Source: an uncultured Bacilli bacterium (lineage in GTDB: Bacteria > Bacillota_I > Bacilli_A > RF39 > UBA660). Taken from it: DNA of 64,000 nt. The translations under genes and the position numbers were made by a program. The notes beneath the pieces are model-generated. The model saw only the letters and a program-made list of their open reading frames with translations. It ran no database searches and was not told the DNA's origin. The DNA lies in assembly GCA_934162425.1 (NCBI GenBank), contig CAKPIS010000003.1:62001-126000 (forward strand), written 5' to 3'. Below, one piece after another: positions 51,591-61,292 of the stretch. Within the stretch, counting starts at the first letter, position 1. Every line of letters begins with the position of its first letter.

Positions 51591-53757
51591 CTGAATCTGA
51601 TTTATCATCATATTTAACTAATACTTCACGAGGTTTAGAACCATTTGGTGGACCAACAATACCTCTTTCTTCTAATAAATCTATCATTCTAGCTGCTCTA
51701 TTATAACCTAATCTAAATCTTCTTTGAAGTAGTGATGCACTAGTCTTACCACTTTTAATAACAAAGTCTACTATTTCATTATAAAGTGGATCATCATACT
51801 TATCATCTTTTTCTTCATAACTAGAAGCACCTACTGGTTTATCAGTTATATTAGTAAACGTTTCATCATATTTTGCTTTTTGTTGCTTTATAGTATAATC
51901 AACTACTTTTTGTACTTCTTCTTCAGATACAAATGAACCTTGTATTCTAGTTGGAGTACCCTCACCCATTGGTAAGAATAACATATCACCTTTACCAATT
52001 AGTTTTTCTGCTCCTGTCATATCAAGAATTGTACGAGAGTCAATACTACTTGAAACTGCAAATGATATTCTAGATGGAATATTAGCTTTTACAACACCTG
52101 TTATAACATCTGTTGATGGTCTTTGTGTTGCAACAATTAAATGAATACCAGCTGCTCTTGCCATTTGTGTAATTCTCATAATAGAATCTTCAACTTCTTT
52201 TGCTGCAACAAGCATAAGATCAGCAAGCTCATCTATTAAAACAACAATATATGGTATTTTTTTTGCAGTAGTATCACCAGAATCAATTTTCTTTTGCATA
52301 AGTTTATTATAGCCTTCTATGTTTTTAGTACCACTATCACTTAATAAATCATATCTATGTTCCATCTCTTCTACTATCTTTTTTAAAACAACAGACGCTT
52401 TTTTAGGATCATTTACAACTGGTGCAAGTAAATGTGGTGCACCATTATACATTGAAAGTTCAACTTTTTTAGGGTCAACCATTACAAGTTTTACTTCATC
52501 TGGTTTAGCTCTCATTAAAATAGATGTAATAATAGAATTAACACAAACTGATTTACCAGAACCAGTAGCACCTGCTATTAAAAGGTGTGGTGTTTTATTA
52601 ACTTCCATCCATCTTGGATTACCCATTATATCTTTACCTAAAACTGCTAATAATTTACTATCTTCTTTATCTTTTGGTACAGCTGCTAACACTTCTCTTA
52701 ATGATACTGGAGTTGTAACTTTATTTGGTATATCAATACCTATCGTATTTTTACCAGGAATAGGAGCTTGTATTCTAACATCTTTTGCAGCTAGTGCAAG
52801 TGCTATTTCTTTATTTAAACTAAGTATTTTATTTACCTTAGTACCAGACTTTAATTCAAGTTCATACTGAGTAACAGTTGGTCCTACATGAGCCGCAACT
52901 ACTTTACCATGTATATCAAAATCAGTTAAAACTTGCTCTAATAATTTAATATTAGTAGTTATATTTTCTTCATTAGCTTTAGTATTAACTTTCTTAGGTA
53001 CATTAAGAAGTGATATTGGAGGAAGTTTATAATCTCCTATATTAGTAGGTTCTTCTACTTCGTTTGTCTCTTCTATATTAACATGATTTAAGTCATTAAC
53101 ACTTGATATAACAACCCTTTTATCTTTTAATTCATCTGGATCATTAATAACTTCTTCATCACTTTCTTCCTCATCTTCTTCTGCATTATTATTTTTCTTT
53201 CTAACAAAGAATAATATAATTCTTCTTAATATAGAAATTGGAGTAATATTAAATATTATCATAACACCAAATAAAATAAGTACCCAACATATTATCTTAG
53301 AACCAATTATATCAAATGCTAAAACAAAAAGATAAGAAAATATAGCCCCAAGTATTCCTCCACCTTCAATATAATTAACATCATTAAAACCAGATACTAT
53401 GTTTGCAATAGTATCTTCAAATACAGCTGATCCAACATTAGTATCATACATTATGTATTTAACATGACTCATACATAAAATTGCAATTGAAATTAAATAA
53501 AATCCTATCATTTTCTTCTTAAATAATTTTGGCTTTTGTCTAAAAAGTACTACATACCCACCTACTATCAAAAAGAAAACTAAACCCCAGTTATAATAAG
53601 ATCCAAATAAAAATATTCCAAAATCACTTACCATTTCCCCAACTGGTCCTGATCTTAAAATACCAAGAACTGTTAAAACTATATATAAAATACCAAATAT
53701 CTCAACTGGTACAGAACTTTTTTTCTTACTAGAAGATGATGTTTTTTTCTTTGCCAT
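51577..53757 (-). CDS. ftsK: FtsK/SpoIIIE family DNA translocase
   Basis: 726 residues. Four or five membrane helices (about 20-185), an acidic linker, and the motor domain with alpha/beta parts: LLIAGATGSGKSVCVNS (Walker A), VVLIDELADLM (Walker B), then the gamma winged helix SLLQRRFRLGYNRAARMIDLLEERGI that binds KOPS-like DNA. It pumps chromosomal DNA through the septum at division, or into the forespore as SpoIIIE. Start at ATG 53757, with a GTG at 53769 (GAGGA six bases upstream) also plausible. Confidence 0.93.
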   Translation of the reverse strand: MAKKKTSSSSKKKSSVPVEIFGILYIVLTVLGILRSGPVGEMVSDFGIFLFGSYYNWGLVFFLIVGGYVVLFRQKPKLFKKKMIGFYLISIAILCMSHVKYIMYDTNVGSAVFEDTIANIVSGFNDVNYIEGGGILGAIFSYLFVLAFDIIGSKIICWVLILFGVMIIFNITPISILRRIILFFVRKKNNNAEEDEEESDEEVINDPDELKDKRVVISSVNDLNHVNIEETNEVEEPTNIGDYKLPPISLLNVPKKVNTKANEENITTNIKLLEQVLTDFDIHGKVVAAHVGPTVTQYELELKSGTKVNKILSLNKEIALALAAKDVRIQAPIPGKNTIGIDIPNKVTTPVSLREVLAAVPKDKEDSKLLAVLGKDIMGNPRWMEVNKTPHLLIAGATGSGKSVCVNSIITSILMRAKPDEVKLVMVDPKKVELSMYNGAPHLLAPVVNDPKKASVVLKKIVEEMEHRYDLLSDSGTKNIEGYNKLMQKKIDSGDTTAKKIPYIVVLIDELADLMLVAAKEVEDSIMRITQMARAAGIHLIVATQRPSTDVITGVVKANIPSRISFAVSSSIDSRTILDMTGAEKLIGKGDMLFLPMGEGTPTRIQGSFVSEEEVQKVVDYTIKQQKAKYDETFTNITDKPVGASSYEEKDDKYDDPLYNEIVDFVIKSGKTSASLLQRRFRLGYNRAARMIDLLEERGIVGPPNGSKPREVLVKYDDKSDSEEEG

Positions 53758-53800
53758 TTTGCTTATCACTTCCTATCCTCAAGATAAGTATACCATTAAT

Positions 53801-53836
53801 AAAAAAAAATGTAAATTTATGTGACGTAAATTTACA
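53801..53836 (-). terminator. Terminator of the seven-gene operon ending at OGG1
   Basis: GTAAATTT (53811-53818) pairs with AAATTTAC (53828-53835). T9 tract on the minus strand. Confidence 0.8.
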
Positions 53837-53839
53837 CTT

Positions 53840-54676
53840 TTAATTGTTTTTATTTCTACTATAATTAAATAAATATTGTATAGCTAATGCACTATATTTT
53901 CCATAAGTTTTACTTGCAAATTCTCTTATGTTTTTTTCTCCTATAATATTATAATTAGACTCCATTATCTTTTTAACCCAAGTATCTACCGGAAAAACAT
54001 CATATCTTTGATATGCAAATAAAAGTATACAAGATGCAACTTTAGGTCCTATTCCATTATTTTTCATTAGTTTATCCATTGCTTCATTAGAATCTAATTT
54101 ATTAAAATCATCTAAATTAATTATATTATTATTTAATTTATATATTATGGATTCTAAGTATTTATCTCTAAAACCTACTTTACACTCTCTAAAGTCTTCT
54201 TTTGTTACATCTTTTAAATCTTTATAACTTGGAAATAAATAGTACTCTTTTTTATTAAATAATACTTTTTTGCCGTACTTTTTAGCTATATTATTAAGAG
54301 CACTAGTAATATTTGGAACCCCATTATTAGCAGATATAATATATTCTATTAAAGTTTCAAAAGGATCTTGTCTAATCATCATAAGTCCACAAGAAAACAT
54401 AATAGCATCTTTTAATAAAGAATCTTTCTCTAATAAATACTTATTTATATTTTCATAATCATTATCTAAGTCAAAATAATTTCTAACTACTATTTCTAAA
54501 TCATCTTCATTATTAGATGATGCAATAATATAATTATCTTTTTTATAAACATTAATTACTCTATCTTTTAATATAATATCATAACTATTATCCTCTAATT
54601 TATAATATCTAAATATCTGTCCACAAGTTACAGTACTATCTAAATTAAAATTATTCTTTAACTCTATTTTTATCAT
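53840..54676 (-). CDS. 8-oxoguanine DNA glycosylase/AP lyase (OGG1-like)
   Basis: 278 residues. OGG N-terminal domain (FNLDSTVTCGQIFRYY), then HhH-GPD: IGPKVASCILLF with the catalytic Lys equivalent and the Asp in VFPVDTWVKKIM. HhH GNGIGPK-type hairpin KNNGIGPK. It removes 8-oxoguanine from DNA and nicks the abasic site. An OGG1-type glycosylase is a variant of the more common MutM. Last gene of the operon, overlapping the PAP2 gene by 26 bases. Confidence 0.85.
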   Translation of the reverse strand: MIKIELKNNFNLDSTVTCGQIFRYYKLEDNSYDIILKDRVINVYKKDNYIIASSNNEDDLEIVVRNYFDLDNDYENINKYLLEKDSLLKDAIMFSCGLMMIRQDPFETLIEYIISANNGVPNITSALNNIAKKYGKKVLFNKKEYYLFPSYKDLKDVTKEDFRECKVGFRDKYLESIIYKLNNNIINLDDFNKLDSNEAMDKLMKNNGIGPKVASCILLFAYQRYDVFPVDTWVKKIMESNYNIIGEKNIREFASKTYGKYSALAIQYLFNYSRNKNN

Positions 54677-55286
54677 TTTTAAATTCCTTATCCATTAAAC
54701 TATTTGATATTATTAATATAATACTTCCTAAAATAATACTAGCTAAAACATCAGTTAGATAATGAGCTCCAAAATATATTCTACTTATTGCAATTAAAAA
54801 TATCATTAATGAAAGTAAAACAGTTAAAATGGTTTTATACTTTCCCTTTAATTTTTTATTAACAAGTAATATTAATGTTCCATAAAAAAGAATTGCTGTT
54901 ATGGTATGACCAGATGGATAACTAAAACCACCTTGCACTATCCATTTCCATGATGGTCTTACTCTTCTTATAAGACTTTTTATAACTTGCATTAATATAA
55001 CCCCAACAGATACATTTAAAAATACATATTTAAAATCACTAAATATTTTTCTTTTTAAAAATATAATGCAAGTTATAATAAGTGCTATTACAGTGCCAAT
55101 TGTAGAACCTATATTAGTTATTATAAATAAAGATTTTGATAAAGACTCATTTTTTATTTTAATTAAATTATTAAATGCACTATTATCCAAGCTTAAAGTC
55201 TTATCATTTAAAACAAAGATGGTTAATATTATAAATAAAATAAGTAAAATACTTATAAAATAATATTCTTTTTTTATTTTTTTCAT
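54651..55286 (-). CDS. PAP2-family membrane phosphatase
   Basis: 211 residues, six membrane segments. Phosphatase signature in three parts: KSLIRRVRPSW, YPSGHT, and SRIYFGAHYLTDVLAS. The family dephosphorylates lipid phosphates such as undecaprenyl pyrophosphate or phosphatidate at the outer membrane face. ATG 55286 overlaps the RSH gene stop by four bases. Confidence 0.85.
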   Translation of the reverse strand: MKKIKKEYYFISILLILFIILTIFVLNDKTLSLDNSAFNNLIKIKNESLSKSLFIITNIGSTIGTVIALIITCIIFLKRKIFSDFKYVFLNVSVGVILMQVIKSLIRRVRPSWKWIVQGGFSYPSGHTITAILFYGTLILLVNKKLKGKYKTILTVLLSLMIFLIAISRIYFGAHYLTDVLASIILGSIILIISNSLMDKEFKNDKNRVKE

Positions 55287-56458
55287 TTACTTTTTTCCTT
55301 CCTTAATACTAAGTCACTATGAATTTTATCTTTATACATATCAATCATAAATGAGCACTTTTCATTTAATAATTTTTGATTTTCTCTATTCCAATTAGAT
55401 ACCATTCCAAGTTCATTTTGTCTTTGCATCTTATATGTTCTAATTTTAAGTTCTGTATTATAAATAGCATTTGTTTTAACACTAACATTAAGCGTACTAT
55501 ATCCATTATACTTAGGTTCTTTTATCATATCTAAAACAGAATTTGGTACAACATCATAATTATTTTCTATAACATTTAAAGTCTTATAGCAATCATTTAC
55601 TTCATTTACCATCATCTTTATTGCAACTAAATCATGTACTTTATCTAATGAAATACCTTCTAATACACTTTTCTCATATATAGCACCCACATTTTTAACT
55701 TTATATATATAATCCATAAAAACATTTATATCATCTAGTCTTTTTTGAATATCTCTAGATATCCTTCTATAACTTTCAAAACTTTCTTTCTTAATTTGCA
55801 TTCTAATATCATAATATTCTAAGAACAGTTCTTTATTTATATAAAATAGACAAAGATCTTGCAATTGCTCTTTTACTTGATATATTCCAAGTATTCTAGA
55901 TAAATTAATATAAAAATCTTTTGTTTCATTTGCAATTTCTAGTTGTTTGTTTCTAGGTAAATAATCTAGTGTATACATATTATGAAGTCTATCAGCTAAT
56001 TTAATAGCGATTATTCTAGCATCTTTAGTTATACTATTCATTATTTTTTCATGAGTCATAAGTTTAGTTTCTTCTTTAGATAAAAATTTAGACCCTTTCA
56101 TCTTAGTTACACCATCTACTAAAACTGCTATATTTTTATTAAAATCATGTTCTAATTCTTCATTTGTATAAGAAGTATCTTCAACTGTATCATGAAGAAG
56201 GGCTGCACATACCGTTTCATAATCAAAACCGTATACTAAAAGAGCATATGCTACCTTAAGAGGATGAATAATATATTCTTCCCCACTCTTTCTTTTTTGC
56301 CCGCTATGCAAAGAAGAAGCAGTATCATATGCTTTTTTAACCATAAAAGCTTCCTTTTCATCAAATTTATGACTTACCATATCCATAAAGTCAAAATAAT
56401 CACTATTAAATAAATTAGTTAAATCTTCAAAATACTTAATTTTATTTAATTCATCCAT
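55283..56458 (-). CDS. RelA/SpoT homologue with degenerate synthetase domain
   Basis: 391 residues, short for an RSH (no TGS or ACT domains). The HD hydrolase domain is intact: SGEEYIIHPLKVA, ALLHDTVEDTSYT, KLADRLHNM. The synthetase-like domain is degenerate: the usual RxKS is KVKN, D-L-x-x-I-R is DLVAIKMMV, and EIQIRT is ELKIRT, while PKYNGYSTLN is kept. It probably hydrolyses (p)ppGpp but may not make it. Start at ATG 56458 after AGAGG. The frame extends to 56512 without a site. In the YvcK operon. Confidence 0.85.
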   Translation of the reverse strand: MDELNKIKYFEDLTNLFNSDYFDFMDMVSHKFDEKEAFMVKKAYDTASSLHSGQKRKSGEEYIIHPLKVAYALLVYGFDYETVCAALLHDTVEDTSYTNEELEHDFNKNIAVLVDGVTKMKGSKFLSKEETKLMTHEKIMNSITKDARIIAIKLADRLHNMYTLDYLPRNKQLEIANETKDFYINLSRILGIYQVKEQLQDLCLFYINKELFLEYYDIRMQIKKESFESYRRISRDIQKRLDDINVFMDYIYKVKNVGAIYEKSVLEGISLDKVHDLVAIKMMVNEVNDCYKTLNVIENNYDVVPNSVLDMIKEPKYNGYSTLNVSVKTNAIYNTELKIRTYKMQRQNELGMVSNWNRENQKLLNEKCSFMIDMYKDKIHSDLVLRKEKSK

Positions 56459-56516
56459 AAAATACCTCTTTTTTATACTAACTATAATACTACAAACAAT
56501 AGAAAAAATCACTATT

Positions 56517-57464
56517 TTATTTAATTAATTCTTCAAATATTTTAAGAGATAGTTTAATAGTATTATGTCTTAGTAATTTTTTATCAAATGATACAAAATC
56601 ATCTTTTATTATTTTAACATTCATTTTATTAAGTTCATCTTTATCTATTACAACAGGACTTTTTTCTTCTTCCCTTCTATACTTATCTAATAATTTATCT
56701 GGTATTTTACCATCATTTATTATAACGCTCTCTATCTTTCTTTTACCTAAATATCTATTTAATGTTTTTATATGATCTGATGCAGTATAATCATCTGTTT
56801 CACCAGGCTGTGTAAACATATTGCAAACATATAATATCTTACCCTTTGATTTATCTATTGCATCAATAACCTCATCACTAACTAAATTACAAGAAATACT
56901 AGTATATAAACTACCCATGCTAAGTATAATCATATCAGCATCTTTTATTTCTTTTATAACGAATGGATTAATTATAGGACTCTCTTTATAATAAACATCC
57001 TTTATTTTTAAAGATGATTCTGTTATATTATGTTCTCCTTCTACTAAAGATTCATCTTCCATAATACCCATTAATGTAACATTATCTTCTGTAAGAGGTA
57101 AAACTCTACCCTTTATTTTAAGTATGTTAGATAATGACTCTATAGCAGAAGACATATTACCTGTTATATCATTTAAAGCAACTAATAAAAGGTTACCAAC
57201 AGTATGCCCATTTAAATCACTAGTTGTATTAAATCTATATTCAAGTAAACTTTCAAATAATGGTTCAGCATCTGATAAAGATGCTAAAACTTTTCTTAAA
57301 TCACCTACTGCTGGTATATCAAATTCTTTTCTTAATTTACCAGTTGATGCACCATCATCACAGACAGATACAATAACTGATATATCAACAGGAAACTGTT
57401 TTAGTCCTTTAACTAAAGTAGATGTTCCTGTTCCACCACCTAAAATAACTATTTTTTTATTCAT
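56517..57464 (-). CDS. yvcK: YvcK/GlmR (CofD-like) gluconeogenesis factor
   Basis: 315 residues. GGGTGTSTLVKGLKQF nucleotide-binding loop, SVCDDGASTGKLR, PAVGDLRKVLASL, NGHTVGNLL, and LSMGSLYTS. YvcK binds UDP-GlcNAc and steers carbon into peptidoglycan precursors via GlmS. In Bacillus it sits between yvcJ and whiA. Here it sits between an MBL hydrolase and RSH, with no YvcJ or WhiA beside it. Two bases separate it from the upstream gene. Confidence 0.92.
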   Translation of the reverse strand: MNKKIVILGGGTGTSTLVKGLKQFPVDISVIVSVCDDGASTGKLRKEFDIPAVGDLRKVLASLSDAEPLFESLLEYRFNTTSDLNGHTVGNLLLVALNDITGNMSSAIESLSNILKIKGRVLPLTEDNVTLMGIMEDESLVEGEHNITESSLKIKDVYYKESPIINPFVIKEIKDADMIILSMGSLYTSISCNLVSDEVIDAIDKSKGKILYVCNMFTQPGETDDYTASDHIKTLNRYLGKRKIESVIINDGKIPDKLLDKYRREEEKSPVVIDKDELNKMNVKIIKDDFVSFDKKLLRHNTIKLSLKIFEELIK

Positions 57465-57466
57465 AT

Positions 57467-57988
57467 TTATGCCTCTTTCAAATAAATATTATTTTTTTCT
57501 TCTTCTTTTAACGTAGTAAAATCTCCATGACCTGGATAAAGAGTTATATCTTTATCATATGTTTTTAATCTTTTTAAACTATCCATCATATCATTTATAT
57601 TTCCACCATCTAAATCACATCTACCTATACTTCCTTTAAAAATAAAGTCCCCAGTAAACATAATTTTTTCATTTCTAAAATAATATGCTATTAAATCATC
57701 TTTATGTCCCTTAAAATTAATCATTTCAAAGTTAAATATACCTAAATTACTAACTATATTTTTATAATCTATTACTGGTACTTTGTAATAAGCTTTTAAG
57801 TAATCTAATGCACCTGTATGATCATCATGATAATGCGTAACTAAAATTCCAAGTACTTTATTATTACCTACTAATTCTATTATTTTTAAAGGACATGAAC
57901 CAGGATCTATTATTAATGCATAGCCACTATTTTCTATAACATAACAATTTTCTTCTAAGTGGCCTAACACAATATGATTAACTTTCAT
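57467..57988 (-). CDS. MBL-fold hydrolase (glyoxalase II-like)
   Basis: 173 residues. Zinc motif HxHxDH in VTHYHDDHTGALDY, third ligand region FTGDFIFKGSIGRCD, and final His in YPGHGDFTTLKEE. Cytoplasmic. The family cleaves thioesters such as S-lactoylglutathione or bacillithiol adducts, but the small size leaves substrate open. Operon with the exonuclease-like gene (2-base gap) and yvcK (2-base gap). Confidence 0.85.
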   Translation of the reverse strand: MKVNHIVLGHLEENCYVIENSGYALIIDPGSCPLKIIELVGNNKVLGILVTHYHDDHTGALDYLKAYYKVPVIDYKNIVSNLGIFNFEMINFKGHKDDLIAYYFRNEKIMFTGDFIFKGSIGRCDLDGGNINDMMDSLKRLKTYDKDITLYPGHGDFTTLKEEEKNNIYLKEA

Positions 57989-57990
57989 AA

Positions 57991-58452
57991 TTAATTATAC
58001 TCCATAATTAAAGCTTCATATAATAAATCAACTAAATAATTACTAGATTCTAAATTATACTTTTTTATCATTTCATCAAATACCGTATCACTTAATTTTA
58101 AATTTAAGTAATCAAATACAGGAATCTTTTCATTATTAAACTCTTCTAAATATTTATATGTATAAGAATTATCTATTATTAAAAGAGGAAGACGTCCTAT
58201 AAATTTCTTAAATTCTTTTTTTATTTTTCTAGTACTACTTAAGTATTTAAATTTATCATTATCATAATCAATAATTTTCAGTATATCAAAAACATCAATC
58301 TTATCTTTATCTAATCTATAATCAAATCTATCAATTAATTTAAATCCATCTAATTTAAGTGCAGAAATTTGTGCTATATTTCCTTTCTTAGGATCAGAAT
58401 TAGTTGGAATAATTTCAAGTATTATGTATTTTAAATTTTTAAGCTCTTTCAT
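57991..58452 (-). CDS. Degenerate DnaQ-like (3'-5' exonuclease fold) protein
   Basis: 153 residues. YIILEIIPTNSDPKKGNIAQISALKLDG lines up with the usual YVxxDxETTG....IIxIGAVK of DnaQ exonucleases, but the first Asp and Glu are replaced, and the later LLIIDNSYTYKYL stands for the HNxxFD motif without its His. The final NYLVDLLYEAL lacks the family HxAxxDA motif. So the fold is plausible, the activity is not. Start at ATG 58452, AGGAG ten bases upstream. A frame to 58473 would lie inside the upstream gene. Confidence 0.5.
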   Translation of the reverse strand: MKELKNLKYIILEIIPTNSDPKKGNIAQISALKLDGFKLIDRFDYRLDKDKIDVFDILKIIDYDNDKFKYLSSTRKIKKEFKKFIGRLPLLIIDNSYTYKYLEEFNNEKIPVFDYLNLKLSDTVFDEMIKKYNLESSNYLVDLLYEALIMEYN

Positions 58453-58453
58453 T

Positions 58454-59290
58454 TTATTTTTTCTCCTTATCATATGTATCTAGAAAATTATACTTCTTAC
58501 CCTTTGTCTTATAACATCTCATCATATCTAGATTAACATTTTCTGTTGCTTTAAAAATATTATATGGTATAAATTTACTTTCATTTTCTAAACTTTTAAT
58601 TAATTTTTTTATTTCTAAACGTTTAGAGTTTTCATTATGTTCATATGTATTTTTCTCAGTAAAACGACATGCACAGTTTAAAAATTGTAATTTATTATAT
58701 TTAACCCAAGATTTAATATCTATTTCTCTTACTAAATATAATGGTCTAATAAGTTCCATATTAGAAAAATTATCACTATGAAGTTTAGGCATCATACCCT
58801 TTATTTCTCCTCCATATATTATACTTAAAAGAGTTGTTTCAATGACATCATCAAAATGATGACCTAAAGCTATTTTATTACATCCTAAACTTTTAGCATA
58901 AGAATATAGACACCCTCTTCTCATCCTAGCACATAAATAACAAGGAGAACCTTCATCTAAACTATAAACACTATCAAAAATATCAGATTTAAACATATCA
59001 ATTTTAATATTCATTTTCTTTGCATTTTCTATAATTAACTTTTCATTTTGACTACTATATCCTGGATTCATAACTATATATTTAGCATCAAAATTAACTT
59101 TTCCATGTTTTTGTAATTCTTCTATACACTTAGCTAATAAAAAAGAATCTTTACCACCAGATATACAAACTGCTATTACATCACCTTCATTTATTAATTT
59201 ATAATCTCTAACAGCCTTAGTAAACTTTCTCCATATTTCTTTTCTAAATCTAACTATTATACTTCTTTCTATTTCTTTATATTCTTCCAT
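58454..59290 (-). CDS. PP-loop tRNA-thiolation enzyme (TtcA family)
   Basis: 278 residues. PP-loop VCISGGKDSFLLA (about 38-50), Cys pair CYLCAR, GHHFDDVIETTLLSI and a further Cys region NCACRFTEKN. TtcA-type enzymes use a 4Fe-4S cluster and ATP to thiolate C32 of tRNAs. TilS is related but lacks this Cys pattern. Head of the seven-gene operon behind TTGACT-17-TACAAT (59307-59335), AGAGGT before ATG 59290. Confidence 0.8.
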   Translation of the reverse strand: MEEYKEIERSIIVRFRKEIWRKFTKAVRDYKLINEGDVIAVCISGGKDSFLLAKCIEELQKHGKVNFDAKYIVMNPGYSSQNEKLIIENAKKMNIKIDMFKSDIFDSVYSLDEGSPCYLCARMRRGCLYSYAKSLGCNKIALGHHFDDVIETTLLSIIYGGEIKGMMPKLHSDNFSNMELIRPLYLVREIDIKSWVKYNKLQFLNCACRFTEKNTYEHNENSKRLEIKKLIKSLENESKFIPYNIFKATENVNLDMMRCYKTKGKKYNFLDTYDKEKK

Positions 59291-59306
59291 AATTACCTCT
59301 TAATTA

Positions 59307-59335
59307 ATTGTATAATTATTAAACTAACTAGTCAA
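59307..59335 (-). promoter_or_regulatory. Promoter of the TtcA-YvcK-RSH-OGG1 operon
   Basis: Minus-strand TTGACT (59330-59335), 17-bp spacer, TACAAT (59307-59312). Confidence 0.65.
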
Positions 59336-59346
59336 TTCCTTTTCAC

Positions 59347-59380
59347 TTAAAAATCTACACATTAATGTGTAGATTTTTGT
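59347..59380 (-). terminator. Terminator of the WG-repeat gene
   Basis: 13-bp stem AAAAATCTACACA / TGTGTAGATTTTT with loop TTAA (59349-59378). The WG gene stop codon is in the loop. Works on both strands. Confidence 0.85.
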
Positions 59381-60942
59381 AATTTGTACTTACTTTCTAT
59401 TTGTTTATCTAAATCACTATATATTATTTTCTCTATTTCTTTAGACACACTATTTATTCTTTTTTCATATTCTTTATCAGCTTTTTGTATTTCCTTACTA
59501 GCTAAAAAATAATATTTATTTCTTTCCTTTATTCTATCAAAATCTCTAATAACCTCTTTTTTATCATTTTTTAGTACAAATCTGTATTTAAATTTAAGAT
59601 TATCTTTGCTAGCAATATAACTATTATCAAATATTAATATATCTTCTCCTTCTCTAACTAAGTTAAAAGAAAAATCAGTTAATATATTCTTTTTTAAATC
59701 ATATATAGCATATTTTGGACTATCTACTCTTTCATATAACATATATCTATCATTAATAATTGTTTTAGATACAATATCATCACCACTTATACAAGTTTTA
59801 TCATAATATGCTACTACTTCTCCTTTATTATTTAAAAATCCTCTTTTACTACCAAGTTTAGCTTCTGCTAATCCTTTACTATTAAAGTCATTAATCATAT
59901 TATATTTAATATCAGTTATTTCTTCACCAAGTAAGTTTATTAAACCCCACTTACTATCTATTTTAACTTTAAATACTCCATTATTAAAATCACTAATATA
60001 ATCATACTTTGGTTTTACAAACTCTTCACCAAAAGTATTAACAAGTCCCCATAAACCATCAACATATACTCTATACAGATCAGTAGAACTTTTCTGTATT
60101 AATTCATAACTATTAGATACTTTATTACCCTCTAAATCTGCTAAATAAAAATATCCACGCGGAGAATTATTATTATAATCTGTTATAATCAAATTATTTT
60201 CCCCAATTATATCTATATTATCATAAGATGGAAGATCTTTGATTTTTCCATTATCCCAAATGTAAAATTTACGTTCAGAGGCATTTTCCTTGCACATGAT
60301 AGCTAAATTATTAGAAAAACTTTTTATTGAATATTTCCTTTGAATACCTAAAACTTCATTACCATTTATATCTATTATTCCATCTTTTTTAATACCACCA
60401 AGTTTTCTTACAACAGAATAATTATTAGTACCAAAATCATCTATTATGGCATTACTATATTTTGCAAGTACTTTACCATCCGTATTTAAAAGCATACTAT
60501 CATTATCTTTTTTTACAATAGCTCTATCATGGGTAAAACAAGATGCTTCATCATATCTTGGCTTTATTTCTTCAGAGCCATCAGCATCTATATAACCATA
60601 CTTACCATTTCTTTTTACAGATGCTAACCCGTTAGAAAAATCTCCTATTTCTTCATATATTAAAGGTGCGACAAGTCTACCAAATGTATTTACTAAACCA
60701 TAATAAGTTATACCTTTCTCATCTTTTTTCATAATTCTTCCCATTCCATTTTTAAATGTATATGTCATATCACACGTAACAGGAATAATTTCATTTCCTT
60801 TTTCATCAATATATCCCCATAAATTATTCTTTTTAACTGGTGCTACTTTATCTTTAAAAACACCAATAAGATCATATTCTGATAAATTAATTTTACTTTC
60901 TTCATCTATATAAGTTTCTTTTTTGATAGAATACTTACTCAT
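59362..60942 (-). CDS. WG-repeat protein
   Basis: 526 residues, soluble, no signal peptide. At least seven WG beta-propeller-type repeats: KKNNLWGYIDEKGNEIIPVT, FGRLVAPLIYEEIG, KYGYIDADGSEEIKP, GLWGLVNTFGEEFVKP, KWGLINLLGEEITDI and similar. The C-terminal ~90 residues are helical and Lys/Glu-rich. WG proteins are often of unknown role, possibly ligand-binding or scaffolds. ATG 60942 follows AAGGAAG. Placed after khpA. Confidence 0.8.
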   Translation of the reverse strand: MSKYSIKKETYIDEESKINLSEYDLIGVFKDKVAPVKKNNLWGYIDEKGNEIIPVTCDMTYTFKNGMGRIMKKDEKGITYYGLVNTFGRLVAPLIYEEIGDFSNGLASVKRNGKYGYIDADGSEEIKPRYDEASCFTHDRAIVKKDNDSMLLNTDGKVLAKYSNAIIDDFGTNNYSVVRKLGGIKKDGIIDINGNEVLGIQRKYSIKSFSNNLAIMCKENASERKFYIWDNGKIKDLPSYDNIDIIGENNLIITDYNNNSPRGYFYLADLEGNKVSNSYELIQKSSTDLYRVYVDGLWGLVNTFGEEFVKPKYDYISDFNNGVFKVKIDSKWGLINLLGEEITDIKYNMINDFNSKGLAEAKLGSKRGFLNNKGEVVAYYDKTCISGDDIVSKTIINDRYMLYERVDSPKYAIYDLKKNILTDFSFNLVREGEDILIFDNSYIASKDNLKFKYRFVLKNDKKEVIRDFDRIKERNKYYFLASKEIQKADKEYEKRINSVSKEIEKIIYSDLDKQIESKYKLQKSTH

Positions 60943-60997
60943 TATATTTCTTCCTTTCAAAATAATATTATTAATTAATTATATTATATATTAAAAC

Positions 60998-61043
60998 AAA
61001 AAGAATCAGATAAACCATCACATTTACCTAGATTCCCCTTTTT
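60998..61043 (-). terminator. Long terminator after khpA
   Basis: Extended hairpin: AAAAAGAATC..AGATAAA (60998-61014) pairs with TTTACCT..GATTCCCCTTTT (61023-61042) with several G-U pairs. T5 then T4 on the minus strand. Overlaps the khpA stop. Confidence 0.75.
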
Positions 61044-61290
61044 AATATGAATCAATATTTATATTTACTCTTTTATTTTCATTAATATAAGAACTAGCTT
61101 GTACAACGGTTCTAATAGCTTTAGCTATATTTCCACCCTTACCAATAACTTTTCCAGCATCAGAAGATGCCACCATAACTTGCACAGTTATCTCATCTTC
61201 ATTTTCACTAGGAAATTCTTTCACACTTACACTTTCAGGATCACTAACTAATTCCTTAATAATTGTTTCTGTTAATTTTACTAATTCCAT
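61042..61290 (-). CDS. khpA: KH-domain RNA-binding protein KhpA
   Basis: 82 residues. Short KH domain with the GxxG loop in GKVIGKGGNIAKAIRTVV. KhpA pairs with KhpB and binds sRNA/mRNA in Gram-positive bacteria, affecting cell division and elongation. Follows rpsP by two bases, the usual ffh-rpsP-khpA order. The neighbouring rimM/trmD are not seen here. Confidence 0.92.
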   Translation of the reverse strand: MELVKLTETIIKELVSDPESVSVKEFPSENEDEITVQVMVASSDAGKVIGKGGNIAKAIRTVVQASSYINENKRVNINIDSY

Positions 61291-61292
61291 AA

